Translations under genes and position numbers: made by a program
From: Ignelater luminosus
Lineage: Eukaryota; Arthropoda; Insecta; Coleoptera; Elateridae
Assembly: GCA_011009095.1 (NCBI GenBank)
Contig: VTPC01000454.1
Span: forward strand, 1 to 64,000
Length of the DNA: 64,000 nucleotides
Direction: 5' to 3'
Shown here: positions 10,986 through 22,689 of the stretch, in pieces
Position numbering within the stretch: the stretch's first letter is position 1
Layout of the letters: each line of letters starts with the position of its first letter
The notes under the pieces: generated by a model
Databases searched by the model: none
Told to the model about the DNA's origin: nothing
What the model saw: only the letters and a program-made list of their open reading frames with translations

Positions 10986-11899
10986 GCGGATAAAATATGT
11001 GATACCTTCAATTTCCTGCTGTGTTAAGGTTAAATAATAACAAGAAGTTAAAACAATTTTACAACAAAAGGTATACAATGAATGGCTGTTCATTGAAATA
11101 TAAAATTAATTTCATTTGCTTTACGTATGACTTCAGATTACAAATATTAAGAGTAGACATCACGCAATTTAAAATCTTGTTATAAAGATCATAGAAACAA
11201 CTAACTGTAGGTAGTGCAATCATGGGAAGTTTTACATATTTTAAAATATAATTCATTCATTCATTCAACCGTTTTGTTTCCTCAAATTATCAACATATTA
11301 ATCATTGAATTCATTGTTTACTCTGAGCGTCAACTTACCCTTAAACCATTTCAAATTCATCTCAATCGTGTTAGAGTTTTGTTTAATTGTAAAGAGATTT
11401 TCTGGTATTATCAACAGTTGCATCCAAACTGTTTAAAAATCCTTTATTCAAATGATTTATTGATTGGTCGACAAGATCGTTAACGACAATCGACACGAGA
11501 AAGTATTACAAATTTATTAATTTAGAAAGAATCAATTAACAAGTGCAAACGAATATTATTTAGTCAAATGTATGTATAATGCAGCTGGCTCAGTACCTAG
11601 TACTTATGGGAATCTTCTCTGCTCTTATCAAAGCAGAAGCTTTTAAAATTCTTTTGATGTGCTGCAGCTAACTTGCAGGAAGCAGATTTGAGTACAAAAA
11701 TTCAAGATTGGTGCGTTCCTAAATGAATTGTCTAAGTATTTTGTTATTTAACATGAAAATTTCTTTTCAATTATTCAGGAAATCTCGTTTCTAAGGATAC
11801 AGCTTCCTACTATATTTAAATATTCATCTTTGTAAAATTTTAATATTTACAGTATGGCAGCCAGTCATAATAAAAGGGTTTCTCTATAAAGATGGACTT
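10986..11899. other. AT-rich intergenic region
   Basis: No recognisable gene. It contains a short (ATTC)n run near 11,250. Small open frames on both strands lack coding signatures that I can recognise. Confidence 0.5.
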
Positions 11900-12600
11900 T
11901 GGTCTGCTCAAGTACTTCTTACCATTGTTTCCTATTTTTACATTTTTTTGCACTTTCACACAAATCGCCTTAGATAATTGTTGCTTGTTCTTTCTTTTTG
12001 ATTTTCTTACCATTCCCTTGGCTTCTAATTTAATAGTTTTCTCTTCAATATCTTTTTTGTAATTTTTTTGTTCATCTCTTCTATCTTCATATTCTAATAA
12101 ATTAGTTTTGACAATATCTGATCATATCTAGTTAGTACAGTACGAATTTGTACCTGAATTTCCTTGATTTATTATTACTCGTTTCCGTCGTGTTGGCGCC
12201 TTCGCCATTTTATCCAAAAATACAGTAAATGATACTTCCGTTGGCAAGTTATTTTGTCTGAGATACATAGGTAAGAAGAACTGAAATTTTCTTTGACTTA
12301 TCTTGTGTTATTCTCACTAATCTCTATAATATATTTTCATGTATTCTTTGTTAATTTTCTACTTCTTTACATTTTGCTTGCTGTTAATTTTTTTTGACTG
12401 AGCTCACATTGATAGTTTCAAATTTCTCTTTTAGCCAGCTTGTTTCAGGATTATTTTGTATAATATTCTTAGTAAAACATTCTAATCTACTTAAACTAAG
12501 TTGTGCGCAAGCAATTGACAGAGATCTTGTTATTTCTTTTGCAGGTTTTAGAGTATCAATCTTAACGTTTCCCTTATGATCTTCCAAATACTCTTACTAG
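11900..12600 (-). pseudogene. Unrecognised coding-like remnant, lysine-rich
   Basis: On the minus strand, 12,587-12,384 is open and reads 'KIDTLKPAKEITRSLSIACA' followed by 'RLECFTKNIIQNNPETSWLK'. Lower down, from a possible ATG near 12,209, comes 'MAKAPTRRKRVIINQG', then in shifting frames 'LLEYEDRRDEQKNYKKD' and 'RKSKRKNKQQLSKAICVK'. The composition looks like genuine protein with frameshifts rather than chance ORFs. I do not recognise the family. It could be the charged linker of a transposase or retrotransposon ORF1. Low confidence. Confidence 0.3.
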
Positions 12601-12934
12601 TATACCTTGCACATTCGATATCTATACTAATCTTTGACGTTTACAAATCTGTTATCTAGTGGTTTAAAGTAATTGTTATTATTTGTTACAATAATGCTTC
12701 CCAAGTGTTTTAGATGTAAAATGTTATCCAGCTAATTTGTAGTTTTTAGTAATTTACTTTTGAAACAAACTTTTTGGAGACACACAGCCTGTTTACACAA
12801 CATTCCTACTAATATACAGCTTTTTGCTTAAATTGTGTAGCACTCATTAATCGAGAAACAGATTTTCTGCAATTAATTAATCTGTAAAATGTACTACGAT
12901 ATTATTTAAGCAAAAGAGTTGTTACAAGAAAGAC

Positions 12935-13095
12935 CAGGTCGCTTGGGTGCGGCCGTTTGGACGCTAAGTCAATTGGACGCCAACCGTTTGAGAGCGAGGT
13001 CGTTTGGGCACCAGATTGTTTGGGCGGCGGACCATTGGACGCCAGTCGTTTGGGCCCCAGATTGTTAGGATGAGGTGCGGTCGTTTGAACAAAAA
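12935..13095. repeat. GC-rich degenerate minisatellite, unit about 16 bp
   Basis: About ten imperfect units with consensus near TCGTTTGGGCGCCAGA are arranged head to tail. Variants include CGTTTGGACGC, CATTGGACGCCAG and TTGTTTGGGCGGC. The stretch is strikingly GC-rich against its surroundings. An open frame across it on the minus strand reflects the repeat and is not a gene. Confidence 0.8.
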
Positions 13096-13517
13096 GGAAT
13101 TGTAATTTTTTCTTTGAATAGATCTCAGCCTGTTTACAAATTTCCAAATTATTGTTTCTATTAACTTCTGTTGCGATTTAATTGTACTGTGTGGTTATCC
13201 TATAGTAAATAAAATATTGTGAATAATTGTACATTTTAGTATTTAAATACTTTTTTTTACTGAGTAATGAAATTATCTTTACCTCAAACCAATATAACGA
13301 ATCTTGAATTTCATCCGACAATTCGGAAAGTTACTAGGTTAAACTTTCTATATATATAATCATTCTATTCTGTTTATCTTGATAACCCTAATATAAAGGA
13401 AACTAAAAATAACTATTTCTTTGACTTGGAATTGCTAAGGGTTTATAGCTTCTTGCTCATTTCTTAGATGTTATAAGCATTTTCTTGTCATGTAACTGAG
13501 TTAAGAATATAGGTATG
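13096..13517. other. AT-rich spacer
   Basis: Non-coding A/T-rich sequence up to the TA target site of the mariner at 13,518. Nothing recognised. Confidence 0.5.
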
Positions 13518-14815
13518 TACGAGGGTTGCTATTTATATTTCTAGCCTAACAATGAAAAAACAAGTATTTATGATCGAAACTAGTTTTATTGTTTTTTAAA
13601 ATATTCTCTATTAAGGTTGATACACTTTTCCATGCGTTTGAACCAATTTTCGAAGCACTTTTTCCACTCTGTTTGAGGCAGCTCCAAAATATGCGTTTTG
13701 AAACAAAAAACGGCTTCTTCTGGTGTTGAAAATCGTTGACCACGCTGTTTGTTTTAGATGTACGGGAATATAAAGAAGTCATTGGGTGCCAAATCAGGGC
13801 TGTATGGTGGATGGCCCATCAACTCGACCTTCTGGCTGGTTAAATATTCAATTGTTTGAGCAGAGGTGTGAGAGCTTGCATTGTCATGATGAAGAATGAT
13901 TCGCCTCTTATTTGAAGTTTTTCGAATTTCTCCAATGACTTCTGGCAAAGAAATGGTTGTGTACCATTCAGAGTTAACCGTCTTACGTTGCTCTAACGCC
14001 ACTGTTGCCACATGACCGGTAATGCCAATGAAACAGGCAACCATTTGCTTCGATGTGCTTCTTTCGCGAACAACTTTTGTTGGATTTGGCTCGTTTTGAA
14101 AGACCCACACAGTTGATTGCTGTTTTGTTTCGGTGTCATATGCGTAGATCCATGATTCGTCACCTGTGCAGATGTTATACACAGCCTTTGGTGCACCTTT
14201 CGCAAATTCTTTCAACATTTCAATGCACCAGTCGACGCGAGCCTTCTTTTGAGCATTGGTCGGGTTATGCGAGATCCAACGGGAACAAATTTTTTTTACG
14301 GCCAAATGATCATGTAATATCTTGTTGATGCTAGTCATACTAATGCCCAAAGATGCCTCAATCTCACGGTATGTCACATGACAATCTTGTTTAATCAGTT
14401 CACGCACAGCATCGATGTTTTCAGGCACTGCGACAGATTTTGGACGGCCTTCACGGATTTCGTCCTGGAGTGAACATCGGCCACGTTTGAATTCACTATA
14501 CCAGTTTTTTACAGTGCTGTAGGATGGAGCTTCATCGCTATATAATGTATTAAGTTCATTGATGCACTCTTGTCGTGATAATCCACGTCGAAAGTTATGA
14601 AAAATAATTGCACGAAAGTGTTCACGGGTCAATTCCATTTTTTACTAGGGAATGCACTTTTCAATTAACTGCAAACAACACTAATCGCACTCAAATGACA
14701 AAATGTTGTGGTTGAGGTTATGTTCAACAATGTAAACTTTACACCGGAAATGTCAGCTGACGCCTGGAAACAGTCAGTGTTGCCAAGGCCAGAAATATAA
14801 ATAGCAACCCTCGTA
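13518..14815 (-). mobile_element. Complete mariner element (about 1.29 kb)
   Basis: Bounded by TA at 13,518-13,519 and 14,814-14,815. Terminal inverted repeats begin CGAGGGTTGCTATTTATATT at the left, with the inverted copy at the right (about 14,790-14,813); they match over roughly 28 bp with one or two mismatches. Length, TIR size and TA duplication are those of a full-length mariner. It carries a single minus-strand transposase ORF. Confidence 0.95.
13586..14638 (-). pseudogene. Mariner transposase, one premature stop
   Basis: Starts at the ATG of 'MELTREHFRAI' (14,638) and would end at TAA 13,586-13,588, giving 350 residues, the normal mariner length. Two N-terminal helix-turn-helix regions (about residues 1-110) are followed by the catalytic domain: 'TGDESW' (first Asp, about residue 160), 'LHHDNASSHT' (second Asp, about 251) and 'PYSPDLAPND' (third Asp of the DD34D triad, about 286). 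Codon 295 is TAA (13,754-13,756) in the phrase 'FFIFPYI*NKQRGQRFSTPE'. Reading continues in the same frame to the natural C-terminus 'CINLNREYFKKQ'. An AAA-to-TAA change is the simplest explanation. No frameshift is visible. Confidence 0.92.
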
Positions 14816-15363
14816 ATATCACGTGGGACCGAAACGGAAAGCAGTAACATTTTATGAACTTTTCTGTTGCCAGTGCAAGAGTCTAAGATTTCCTTTCATT
14901 GGGTCATAAAGCTCACCTGATTCATTTTCAGGTAAATGCCAGTCCATCTTGCAATACCTACGTATAAAACAGTTTTTGATAGAAATGTAGATAACGAAAA
15001 TACTTTAGCAACTATTTGGAAAAAGGAAATGAGAAAAACATTTTATCTTGAAAATGAAGCAGAGGCAGCAGTTAATTTGTTCCGTTATCATTAACTACTA
15101 TTGCAGTCTATCTTTCCCCAGTATTAAATTTAGTAGTAAATTTAGTAGTAATCAAATAATATTGTTCTCTCGGCTTCAACCGCAGTCAATAGTAGTAGCA
15201 CAACTTAAAACCATCTTAAAGCAAAAAAGTTTCAGTTCGAACAATTACTTAAAGGAACTAAAGCGAGCAGGATAGCTTCTAGTATATCAAAAGCAAATAA
15301 TAAGTCTAAAGTTATTATTTGGCAACATATCAAGAAATCATTAGAAAGAAATGTACATTTAGA
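14816..15363. other. Intergenic spacer
   Basis: No family recognised. The open frame at 15,048-15,275 has no features that I can interpret. Confidence 0.45.
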
Positions 15364-15970
15364 TTACCATTTTTGGCTCTCGAGGGTTTCTAGGTTATTA
15401 GTTGGTCGTTGTAGCCCATGGACTTGATCGAATAGGATGCTGAAGGGTTTTGAATTTATTGGATTGATGGCATAATTGAAGATGGAGGTTGGTATTGGTA
15501 ATGGTGGTGAAGAAAGGAGTTGGAGTGGATTTTGGTTTACTGAATTTAGGAATAGATAGTAATTTTGGTAGGATGGAATAACTGGTGAACCACAAGAACC
15601 ACAACTCCCCACAGTTCGCCTTGTGAGAGGATTTGGAAGGATAGTAAGATAGGAAGGGGGTAGGGGTTATGCACAGGGCAATGGCTAGCAGAGGAATTTC
15701 CCAAAAGAAGTTGGTACAGGCCTGAGGAGCCCCAAGCTCTTAATCTGTGGTGGATGTGGGTTGTCACGGTATGCCGCCCTCAGACAGAATAATCTGGTGG
15801 AGCTGAGAAATGGAACTTGTGAAGTCGGAGCCGGGTTTGTTGAGCTGGGATGTCTACGATCCGGCCTTTCCACTTTGGAAATACATATGGACTACTCCCT
15901 GGAGGAGTCTTCCGTACTTCTCGCCCTATCAGGCATTGCCACGCTGCTCGACTTTTAGTCGACCGCCTCA
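15364..15970. other. GC-richer segment of unknown origin
   Basis: Less AT-rich than its surroundings, and open for 60-80 codons in several frames on both strands. The minus strand is proline/serine-rich ('SPPLPIPTSIFNYAINPI', 15,364-15,612) and the plus strand reads 'VGAGFVELGCLRSGLSTLE'. I do not recognise either. It directly precedes a non-LTR RT remnant on the plus strand and may be part of that insertion or of another element. Confidence 0.35.
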
Positions 15971-16049
15971 CTACACGCTCTACTCGATAATGCATTTAAG
16001 AACTCCAAAGAGACAGATATTTATAATCACAGTGTAGATTTATATAAGA

Positions 16050-17217
16050 ATAACGTACAATACATGGTAAGTCCTACTCTTCACATAACTAACCTTATCG
16101 TTGTGTATTTCTCAACAAATTATAAATTTCCAAAATAGTACTAATTTTTAAATTTGGCAATCATAAGTCAGTTTCAAACTACAGACCCAATGCACTGCTG
16201 CCCATTGTGGAAAAAATAATAAAAAAAGTAGTTGCTATTAGAACAACGTAGTTTTTTTAATATAATCAATTATTCAACAATCATCCATTTGAATATTGTA
16301 AAAACATAAATACAGATGCAGTAGTTATGAAACTTACTAATTATGTAACACAAAGCTTTGAAAACAAAAAATCAGCCTTAGCAAGATTCATTGCCTTACG
16401 CAAAGCCTTCGACCATGCACGGAAAAAAATACAATTTGCTTTCTCGACAAAAATGACCAAGCTGGTCTAATGTTTGCTATAGCAACAAATTAATCTGTCC
16501 CTAACTCTAAGATAAATTATAAATTTAATGTATCTACCAAAGTGCTGTAGTAACAAGAGCAGAAAATTATTGTCGATCAATTATTATTTGCAATACTGTG
16601 TGACAAAAAATATTTGCTGTCCAGAATTATACTAATTTTTTTGCAGCACCAACAAAACATTTTTTCCGCTTGTATCTTGTTATATAAGTACTTGGTAAGT
16701 TATATCATTATGGTATTTGAGGTATAGCTTTTCAATCACCTATTGCAGATCGAAAAAAATTTATCAGTATTGAAAATGACTTAAGTACTGTACGTTCAAA
16801 CAATTATGGCTGCATATTGGGTCCTTTGCTATTCGACGATACAACTATCGCAACAAACATAAATAAAAGATCCAATACAGACGAAACAAACATTGAAAGA
16901 ATAAAAACAAAATGAAACAAATGTTTCAAGAAATGGAGACAGTCACTAGAATAAACAACATTATAAATTGTCTCAACACAGATTAGCCATAACAAATAAA
17001 GAGCTTTTAGGGTTACAACTGTACAATAAGCTACCAAGTTCACAGACTTACCTTAAAAAGAAACGTTGTAAAATGAAACTTAAAAAGCATTTAATTGAAC
17101 AAAGCCTACTAAAATATGGTGGAGTTTAACTACTCATAGTTATTGTTAAATGTTAATTGAATGTAGTTAATTATTTGACTTGTCTTGGCACCACTGTGTA
17201 TTAGCAGTGATTATAAA
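16050..17217 (+). pseudogene. Non-LTR retrotransposon RT remnant with microsatellite tail
   Basis: Plus strand, heavily mutated. Recognisable blocks: 'SPTLHITNLIV' (about 16,070), 'KSVSNYRPNALLPIVEKIIK' (about 16,160-16,220), 'LTNYVTQSFENKKSALARFI' and 'LRKAFDHARK' (about 16,330-16,425), 'GCILGPLLF' (about 16,810) and a C-terminal 'LYNKLPSSQTYLKKKRC' (about 17,020-17,070). The order and motifs fit the CR1/Jockey group. The YADD box is not discernible. The copy ends in an (ATT)n run, a common 3' tail for this type of element. Confidence 0.75.

Positions 17218-17261
<44 letters not shown>
17218..17261. repeat. (ATT)n microsatellite, retrotransposon tail
   Basis: About 14 uninterrupted ATT units directly after the 3' end of the RT remnant. 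Confidence 0.9.
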
Positions 17262-17262
<1 letters not shown>

Positions 17263-20200
17263 TTTTAGATTTATTTTGTAATTGCAACATATCTTTATGA
17301 GACAATTCTATACCAACTAATATATCAACAGTTAGATCTAAAATTAGGTTAGGAATTTCCAATAATCGATTTTGAATCTTCTAACTATGTAGACCAAACA
17401 CTAACTGGTATCATAAGGCAGAAATGTGAAATGAATTGATAGCTTTTCTAATTTTGCCAAAAATCCTTACTTAGATTTAGTTAATTTTCCACAAGCGACT
17501 AAAACTTGATATATTTAATTGCAGTTAAACAAAGAAATTTTACATTAATTTATGAAAACTTTTCTTATGTCAGCAAGATTCCTCTTATTTAGTTTTCTTG
17601 CTTTTCTCTATAAATTGTAAAATGAATGCATATCAAACTGCAAAAAATGTTGATCACTTTCAATACCAAGCAAGTATGTAGAAACTTATAACTGATAGTG
17701 TTGTAAAATGAAAATTTTTTTGGACAAAAAAGCTTCTTTACTTATACTAGCTGTAATCGTTGTGCTACTGTAGTACTGTACTGTCTATTTCTAATTCTGC
17801 ACTACAAAGTAATGTAGGTAACAAGATCGCTCAACTTTCTAAATTTTTTCAAAAAAGTCTTTTTGTTATTTTTCCTCTGTTTGCTTCTCATTGTCTGATT
17901 TTTCCATTGGTCAGTTATGTTGTCATTGTCAAGCTATAGATCTGCACTGCATTTTTTGTATTAGAAATTTCTCAATGTATACGAGATTTCTGTCCAGGTT
18001 AATCAAATATTTTGTTTCTGAGATCTTTGATTTTTAAGATTTCAAACATTAGAGGGGAAAAATCAGATGATACAATAACTTCTAATGTCAACTGATCTTT
18101 GCCTTCACACCAAAATACTGAGTTTTGGTTCGAATCGATTATTTATTACAATAAAAGATGATTGTTTGATGTCTGTTGCATAACTGTCTCAGTGATGGAA
18201 TTTCTACACACATGCAGATCAAAATAGATTCCTTCAATCATTCGATATGGGTATGGTATCTTCCATGCTGTTACTAAATTCGAATTTAATTAAAGGTCAT
18301 TGATTTAATTTCGTTACATAAGATTACAAGTATGAATACTATTTCTTGAAGGTAAAATAAAATGTTTCTTATTTCTAATACTGTTTATAAAGAAACACTG
18401 GCCATTTCTTACTAATATTTAAAGTTTTTTATTTCTTTTTTCAATTTTTAGATTTTAATGCAATGAAAGTATACGAAGACTCTTTTACGCGTACGTACAC
18501 TCTTTTGGATAATAATGATGCAATAAGTCTGAACAAATTTTCTCAATTATAACAGTGACTCACGTTTTCTTAACGATTTTTCTCATTTTCTTTCCATCCA
18601 TTAAGAGATGGAGAAAGGAAAACACACACACACGACTGGAATCGTTAGTAAATGAAGGGGTCCTAAATTTCTTAACCTGTTTTTGATGTATTATCAGTAC
18701 AGTGATAATTTGCAAAAAATGCAGTAGAAGGGAAAAGAGTAATTAAAATTAAAAAATAGTAGAAAAAAAGTATATAGAACATCTGTTCCCTGTTACACTT
18801 ATTACTTTCGGGGACATTTGAAATAAAACAGTTCTTCAATAATTTTTTAATTGAAGACGGGATGTGGAATGGTATTTTGATATCAGCAGTACTCTTGACA
18901 TTTTAATTATTATTAATTGTTGTATGTTTATTTTTAGTTTGGTTCTGGTTGTAAGTTACAACTTCTAACGGAAGCTGCAATCGGGATTTTTAAAATTAAT
19001 TTTATGTAAATTGCTTTTCATAGCGTCATTGAATTAATTTAATAATATCAAGGGAAGAAATATTTAATTAAGGGGTAATATTTCACCTTAGTGCGTATAT
19101 CAAAATATCAAAACAATACGTGCGCCGCAAATACGCGGTGTCTTCCTGTTGACGTTATGTTCATAAAGAGAGAGAGATGTTAAATGTAGAACTGGCGGCA
19201 GTTATTTTAATAGGGGTGCAATATATTTTATGGGGTGGTTAGTGCGGTTGGGGATAAAATTTGGCAGCGCCCGTAGTTCTAACATCATAACTTCTCTCTA
19301 AACTTAAGTTTGATTTTTTCATTATCGTTTTTTTATGCAATAAAATATTAAATTTTAAACTTTGATTATATTACTCGATATCTTTCCTGTTCAGTAGCTA
19401 AACAAGCATACAAGGATTACAAGTAACCAATCATTGTGTGCATACGTGCATATAAGGCTTAGTTTTTGCTCAATACAGTTGCATACCTTGAAGTCGTTAA
19501 AGCGAGCAATCGAAAAAGGTTTCAAGAAGAAATTTCAGTGCAGCACTAACGGCAAAGAAGTGACCAAGTAAATTTTAACTTGCGGTTTATAGACAATCTA
19601 AACTGACGTTAGCACGTGACTGATCACTTTCATACCTTCATTCACTATTTTATTTATTTTATTTTCATTTTCAATTTTAACTCGAACAGGATTTTGCTTA
19701 GCACAAGAATAGAGCGAAATTTATTTTTAGAGTGCATACACTTTCTTCCTTAAAATAAACAAGAGGAAAATCTAGGGTATAAGAAAGTCGAAATGGTATA
19801 AAACATAACAAAGTTTGATCGCTTTAAGGGGCTTTATATGATCGTAAACGCACTCCGGGGTGCCATTTAAAGGAAATCTTGTTTAACACTTTGGTTTAGT
19901 TCTCTTTATTGCTTTCCCGATGCTGCCGTCACTGCATGCATGCATTTATGACCATCAATTTTGTTATGCAATTCCAGAATTACTTTATACCGATAAAATT
20001 TTCTTTTCGACTCTCCCGGAAACGTAACTAAAAATTACTTTGCTCGTCTCGACCTTTCCTTATTCTCGTCTACTATTAGTGAGAGGGCTAACTAGGAGTC
20101 TTGTAGACGTACAGCCTGATGACACAGGGCTTACCTAATGATCCGAACGAAATTAACGCCGCCAATCTTTCTTGATGAATTGGGGAGGACTGTAGATAGA

Positions 20201-20647
20201 TAATGGTTCTCTACGCATTGCTGCTTGTGTATTTGTTCAATTTCGGGTAACATTTTCCATTCCCATCATTAGTTAACTTTGTTAAATTACATTAGATGTT
20301 TCGGGTCTTCTTTGATGCGTAAAAATGTAACTTGAAGGTAATGGAAACAAAAATTAAAGCAAAACCACATTAGTAACAAGAAAGAACAATGAAAGATAAG
20401 GATAATTTAATTTTCAATTTTTCTATATTTTTATTGTAATAATCTACCTTGATTCTGCCTCACCAAATATATTTCTTATTAATTCTGTATTTATGTTACA
20501 GGTATAAATTTAGATAATTTACATTTCAGGTAATAATATGGAGGATTTGTGCTAGTTTTCCGCTATTTTAATGGGAGGTCCTGGAAGTGCAAAAATTAAA
20601 TAAAAATTTTATGAGTTGCCAGATTACGTATGTCATTTCCACGCATC
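17262..20647. other. AT-rich intergenic region
   Basis: About 3.4 kb with no recognisable gene or element. A short (CA)n run lies near 18,620-18,634 and a short GA run near 19,166. No long open frame on either strand. Confidence 0.5.
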
Positions 20648-20700
20648 TACGAGGGTGGTCTGAAAAGTTTCCGACCTAACAAAGATACAAGACATTTTTT
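20648..20700. mobile_element. Irritans-type mariner terminus running into a gap
   Basis: TA at 20,648-20,649, then CGAGGGTGGTCTGAAAAGTT and onward to CCGACCT. This is the exact inverted counterpart of the right terminus of the mariner at 27,494-27,521. The bases inside the TIR (AACAAAGATACAAGACATTT) differ from those inside the 5' end of that element, so this looks like a 3' end (transposase stop side). Sequence is lost at 20,701. It could be the missing left end of the 26-27.5 kb mariner or belong to a separate copy hidden in the gap. Confidence 0.85.
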
Positions 20701-21100
20701 NNNNNNNNNNNNNNNNNNNNNNNNNNNNNNNNNNNNNNNNNNNNNNNNNNNNNNNNNNNNNNNNNNNNNNNNNNNNNNNNNNNNNNNNNNNNNNNNNNNN
20801 NNNNNNNNNNNNNNNNNNNNNNNNNNNNNNNNNNNNNNNNNNNNNNNNNNNNNNNNNNNNNNNNNNNNNNNNNNNNNNNNNNNNNNNNNNNNNNNNNNNN
20901 NNNNNNNNNNNNNNNNNNNNNNNNNNNNNNNNNNNNNNNNNNNNNNNNNNNNNNNNNNNNNNNNNNNNNNNNNNNNNNNNNNNNNNNNNNNNNNNNNNNN
21001 NNNNNNNNNNNNNNNNNNNNNNNNNNNNNNNNNNNNNNNNNNNNNNNNNNNNNNNNNNNNNNNNNNNNNNNNNNNNNNNNNNNNNNNNNNNNNNNNNNNN
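20701..21100. other. Assembly gap, 400 N
   Basis: Exactly 400 N, the same size as the gap at 34,483-34,882, so the length is probably a placeholder. Open frames spanning it are artefacts. Confidence 0.98.
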
Positions 21101-21660
21101 ATTTTTTGCTTTGCCGATCTTGCAATCAATATAGTAGTTAATAAGCCAAACTTTATTATTTATTCAAATCTAGACTTGTCCTTTTTTATAAGTAATTTTT
21201 TCCTACATTGTGAAAAACACGATGGCTACACTATCAGGCAGGTTAAATACAGAAACGTGAATCCTTTTAAATAAATAAGACTAGTTTTTTAAAAAGATGT
21301 TACCTAAGTAGCATTTCTGTTGCATGAAAAGCAATTACGGTTACAATATTGCCATTTCAAATCGATAAATTCGAAAGATAACTGTTTTCAGCCAAAGAAC
21401 GCCAGGAAACCTTTTTGAACAGTGTATAGTCAAAGCTGTAGATTTGAGTGCTCATGCATTAGAGTCTAGCAAGAAACTAAAACACTTTTATTCTAATCAT
21501 TTATTTCAAATATTGAACACACGATCATAGTAAGGAGATACAAGATCATAATATATTTGTTGGTGGACAATATTTCTATTAAGAATCTATCGCAATATAT
21601 GACTTTGCGATTAAAGCAGTAAGAGGAAGCAACAGCTGCCTTGGTAGGTAGAAGCAGTTT
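21101..21660. other. Non-coding spacer
   Basis: A/T-rich, nothing recognised. No mariner sequence is visible on this side of the gap. Confidence 0.5.
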
Positions 21661-21664
21661 CATC

Positions 21665-22680
21665 GAGTCTTTAAATATATCGAAGACCACACCATTCTCT
21701 TAGATTTCTCAGCCAGGGTATCCTTTTTCTTCCTACACTCCTTCGTCCAATTATTATTTTATCTTCTGTTATTAATTTTAGTAATAAGTATCTCCTCTTT
21801 CTCATTACATGTCTAAAATATTCCAATTGCCTTTTTTTCAGGGTTTGTGTTATTTTTTCTTCTTTGTTTAGTCTGCTCAACACTTCCACATTAGACACAT
21901 GGTCCACCTAAGATATTCGGAGAATCCTCCGATAACATCAAAGTTTGAAAGAGTGTAGCCTTTTTATACCTACTTGCTTCAGTGTCCAAGCTTCGACTTC
22001 GTAGAGTAAGGTAGGAAAGACATAACATCCTAGAAATCTAATTCTTAATTATTCTACCTTTACGTCCCTACTGCTTAGTATCTTTTTTAGTTTGATGAAT
22101 GCTGCTCGAGCAGTTTCAATGCGAGTTCTTATTTCTTTTGTTTGTTGGGCATCTTCAGTCAGCCAAATACCCAGATATCTGTAGGCGTTTATTTTCTCGA
22201 TTTGAGTATTAGCCACCATCAAATTTTCATTAGGGTCATTTATTTTATTTTTTGTTATTTTCATAAATTTTATTTTTTTTAGATTTATTTTTAATCCGTA
22301 GTCACTACAGGTGTTTAGGCGTTCTACCATTTGTTGAAGGTCTGGTAGATTATCTGCTGCGATGACAGTGCAATCTGCATATAGTAGGCTATTGACAGTC
22401 TCACCATTTATCGTAATTCCTTCTGACTGACTCTTGAAATATAGTTTCACTACATACATTAAACAGAAGGGGGGACAATACGCATCCTTGATGTATCCCC
22501 CTGAGTATTCCTACTTCTTCGGATAGCTCTTCCTCGACTTTAATTTTTATCTTTTGGTTCCTATACAAGTTTGATATAATTTTAATATCTCGGCTGTCTA
22601 TGTTCTTAGCTTTTATTATGTAAATTAGTTTTTTGTGAGAACTTTGTCAAAAGCTTTTTCAACAGTAATAAATTTATTAT
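21665..22680 (-). pseudogene. Non-LTR retrotransposon RT remnant (palm to C-terminus)
   Basis: Minus strand. From 22,680: 'VEKAFDKVLTKN', then in shifted frame 'ISNLYRNQKIKIKVEEELSE', 'RGIHQGCVLSPLLFNV', the catalytic box as 'LLYADCTVIAA' (YADD changed to YADC, about 22,372), 'LNTCSDYGLKINLKKIKFM', 'NAYRYLGIWLTEDAQQTKE' and, at 21,907-21,671, 'EYFRHVMRKRRYLLLKLI' and 'GRRSVGRKRIPWLRNLREW'. This is the endonuclease-RT type common in insects. It is 5'-truncated with stops and frameshifts. The catalytic substitution alone would abolish polymerase activity. Confidence 0.85.
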
Positions 22681-22689
22681 TGAAACTCA

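Noticed and set aside
12902..13147. 81-codon minus-strand ORF over the minisatellite
   Set aside because: The coding appearance comes from the GC-rich tandem repeat lacking stop codons.
13546..13782. Separate 78-codon ORF at the mariner 3' end, suggesting a frameshift
   Set aside because: The true C-terminus continues in the same frame as the main ORF after one stop codon, so no frameshift is needed and this ORF is an out-of-frame shadow.
20630..21274. Long open frames spanning the N gaps (also 34,269-34,898)
   Set aside because: They consist mostly of undefined bases; the open reading is an artefact of gap translation.
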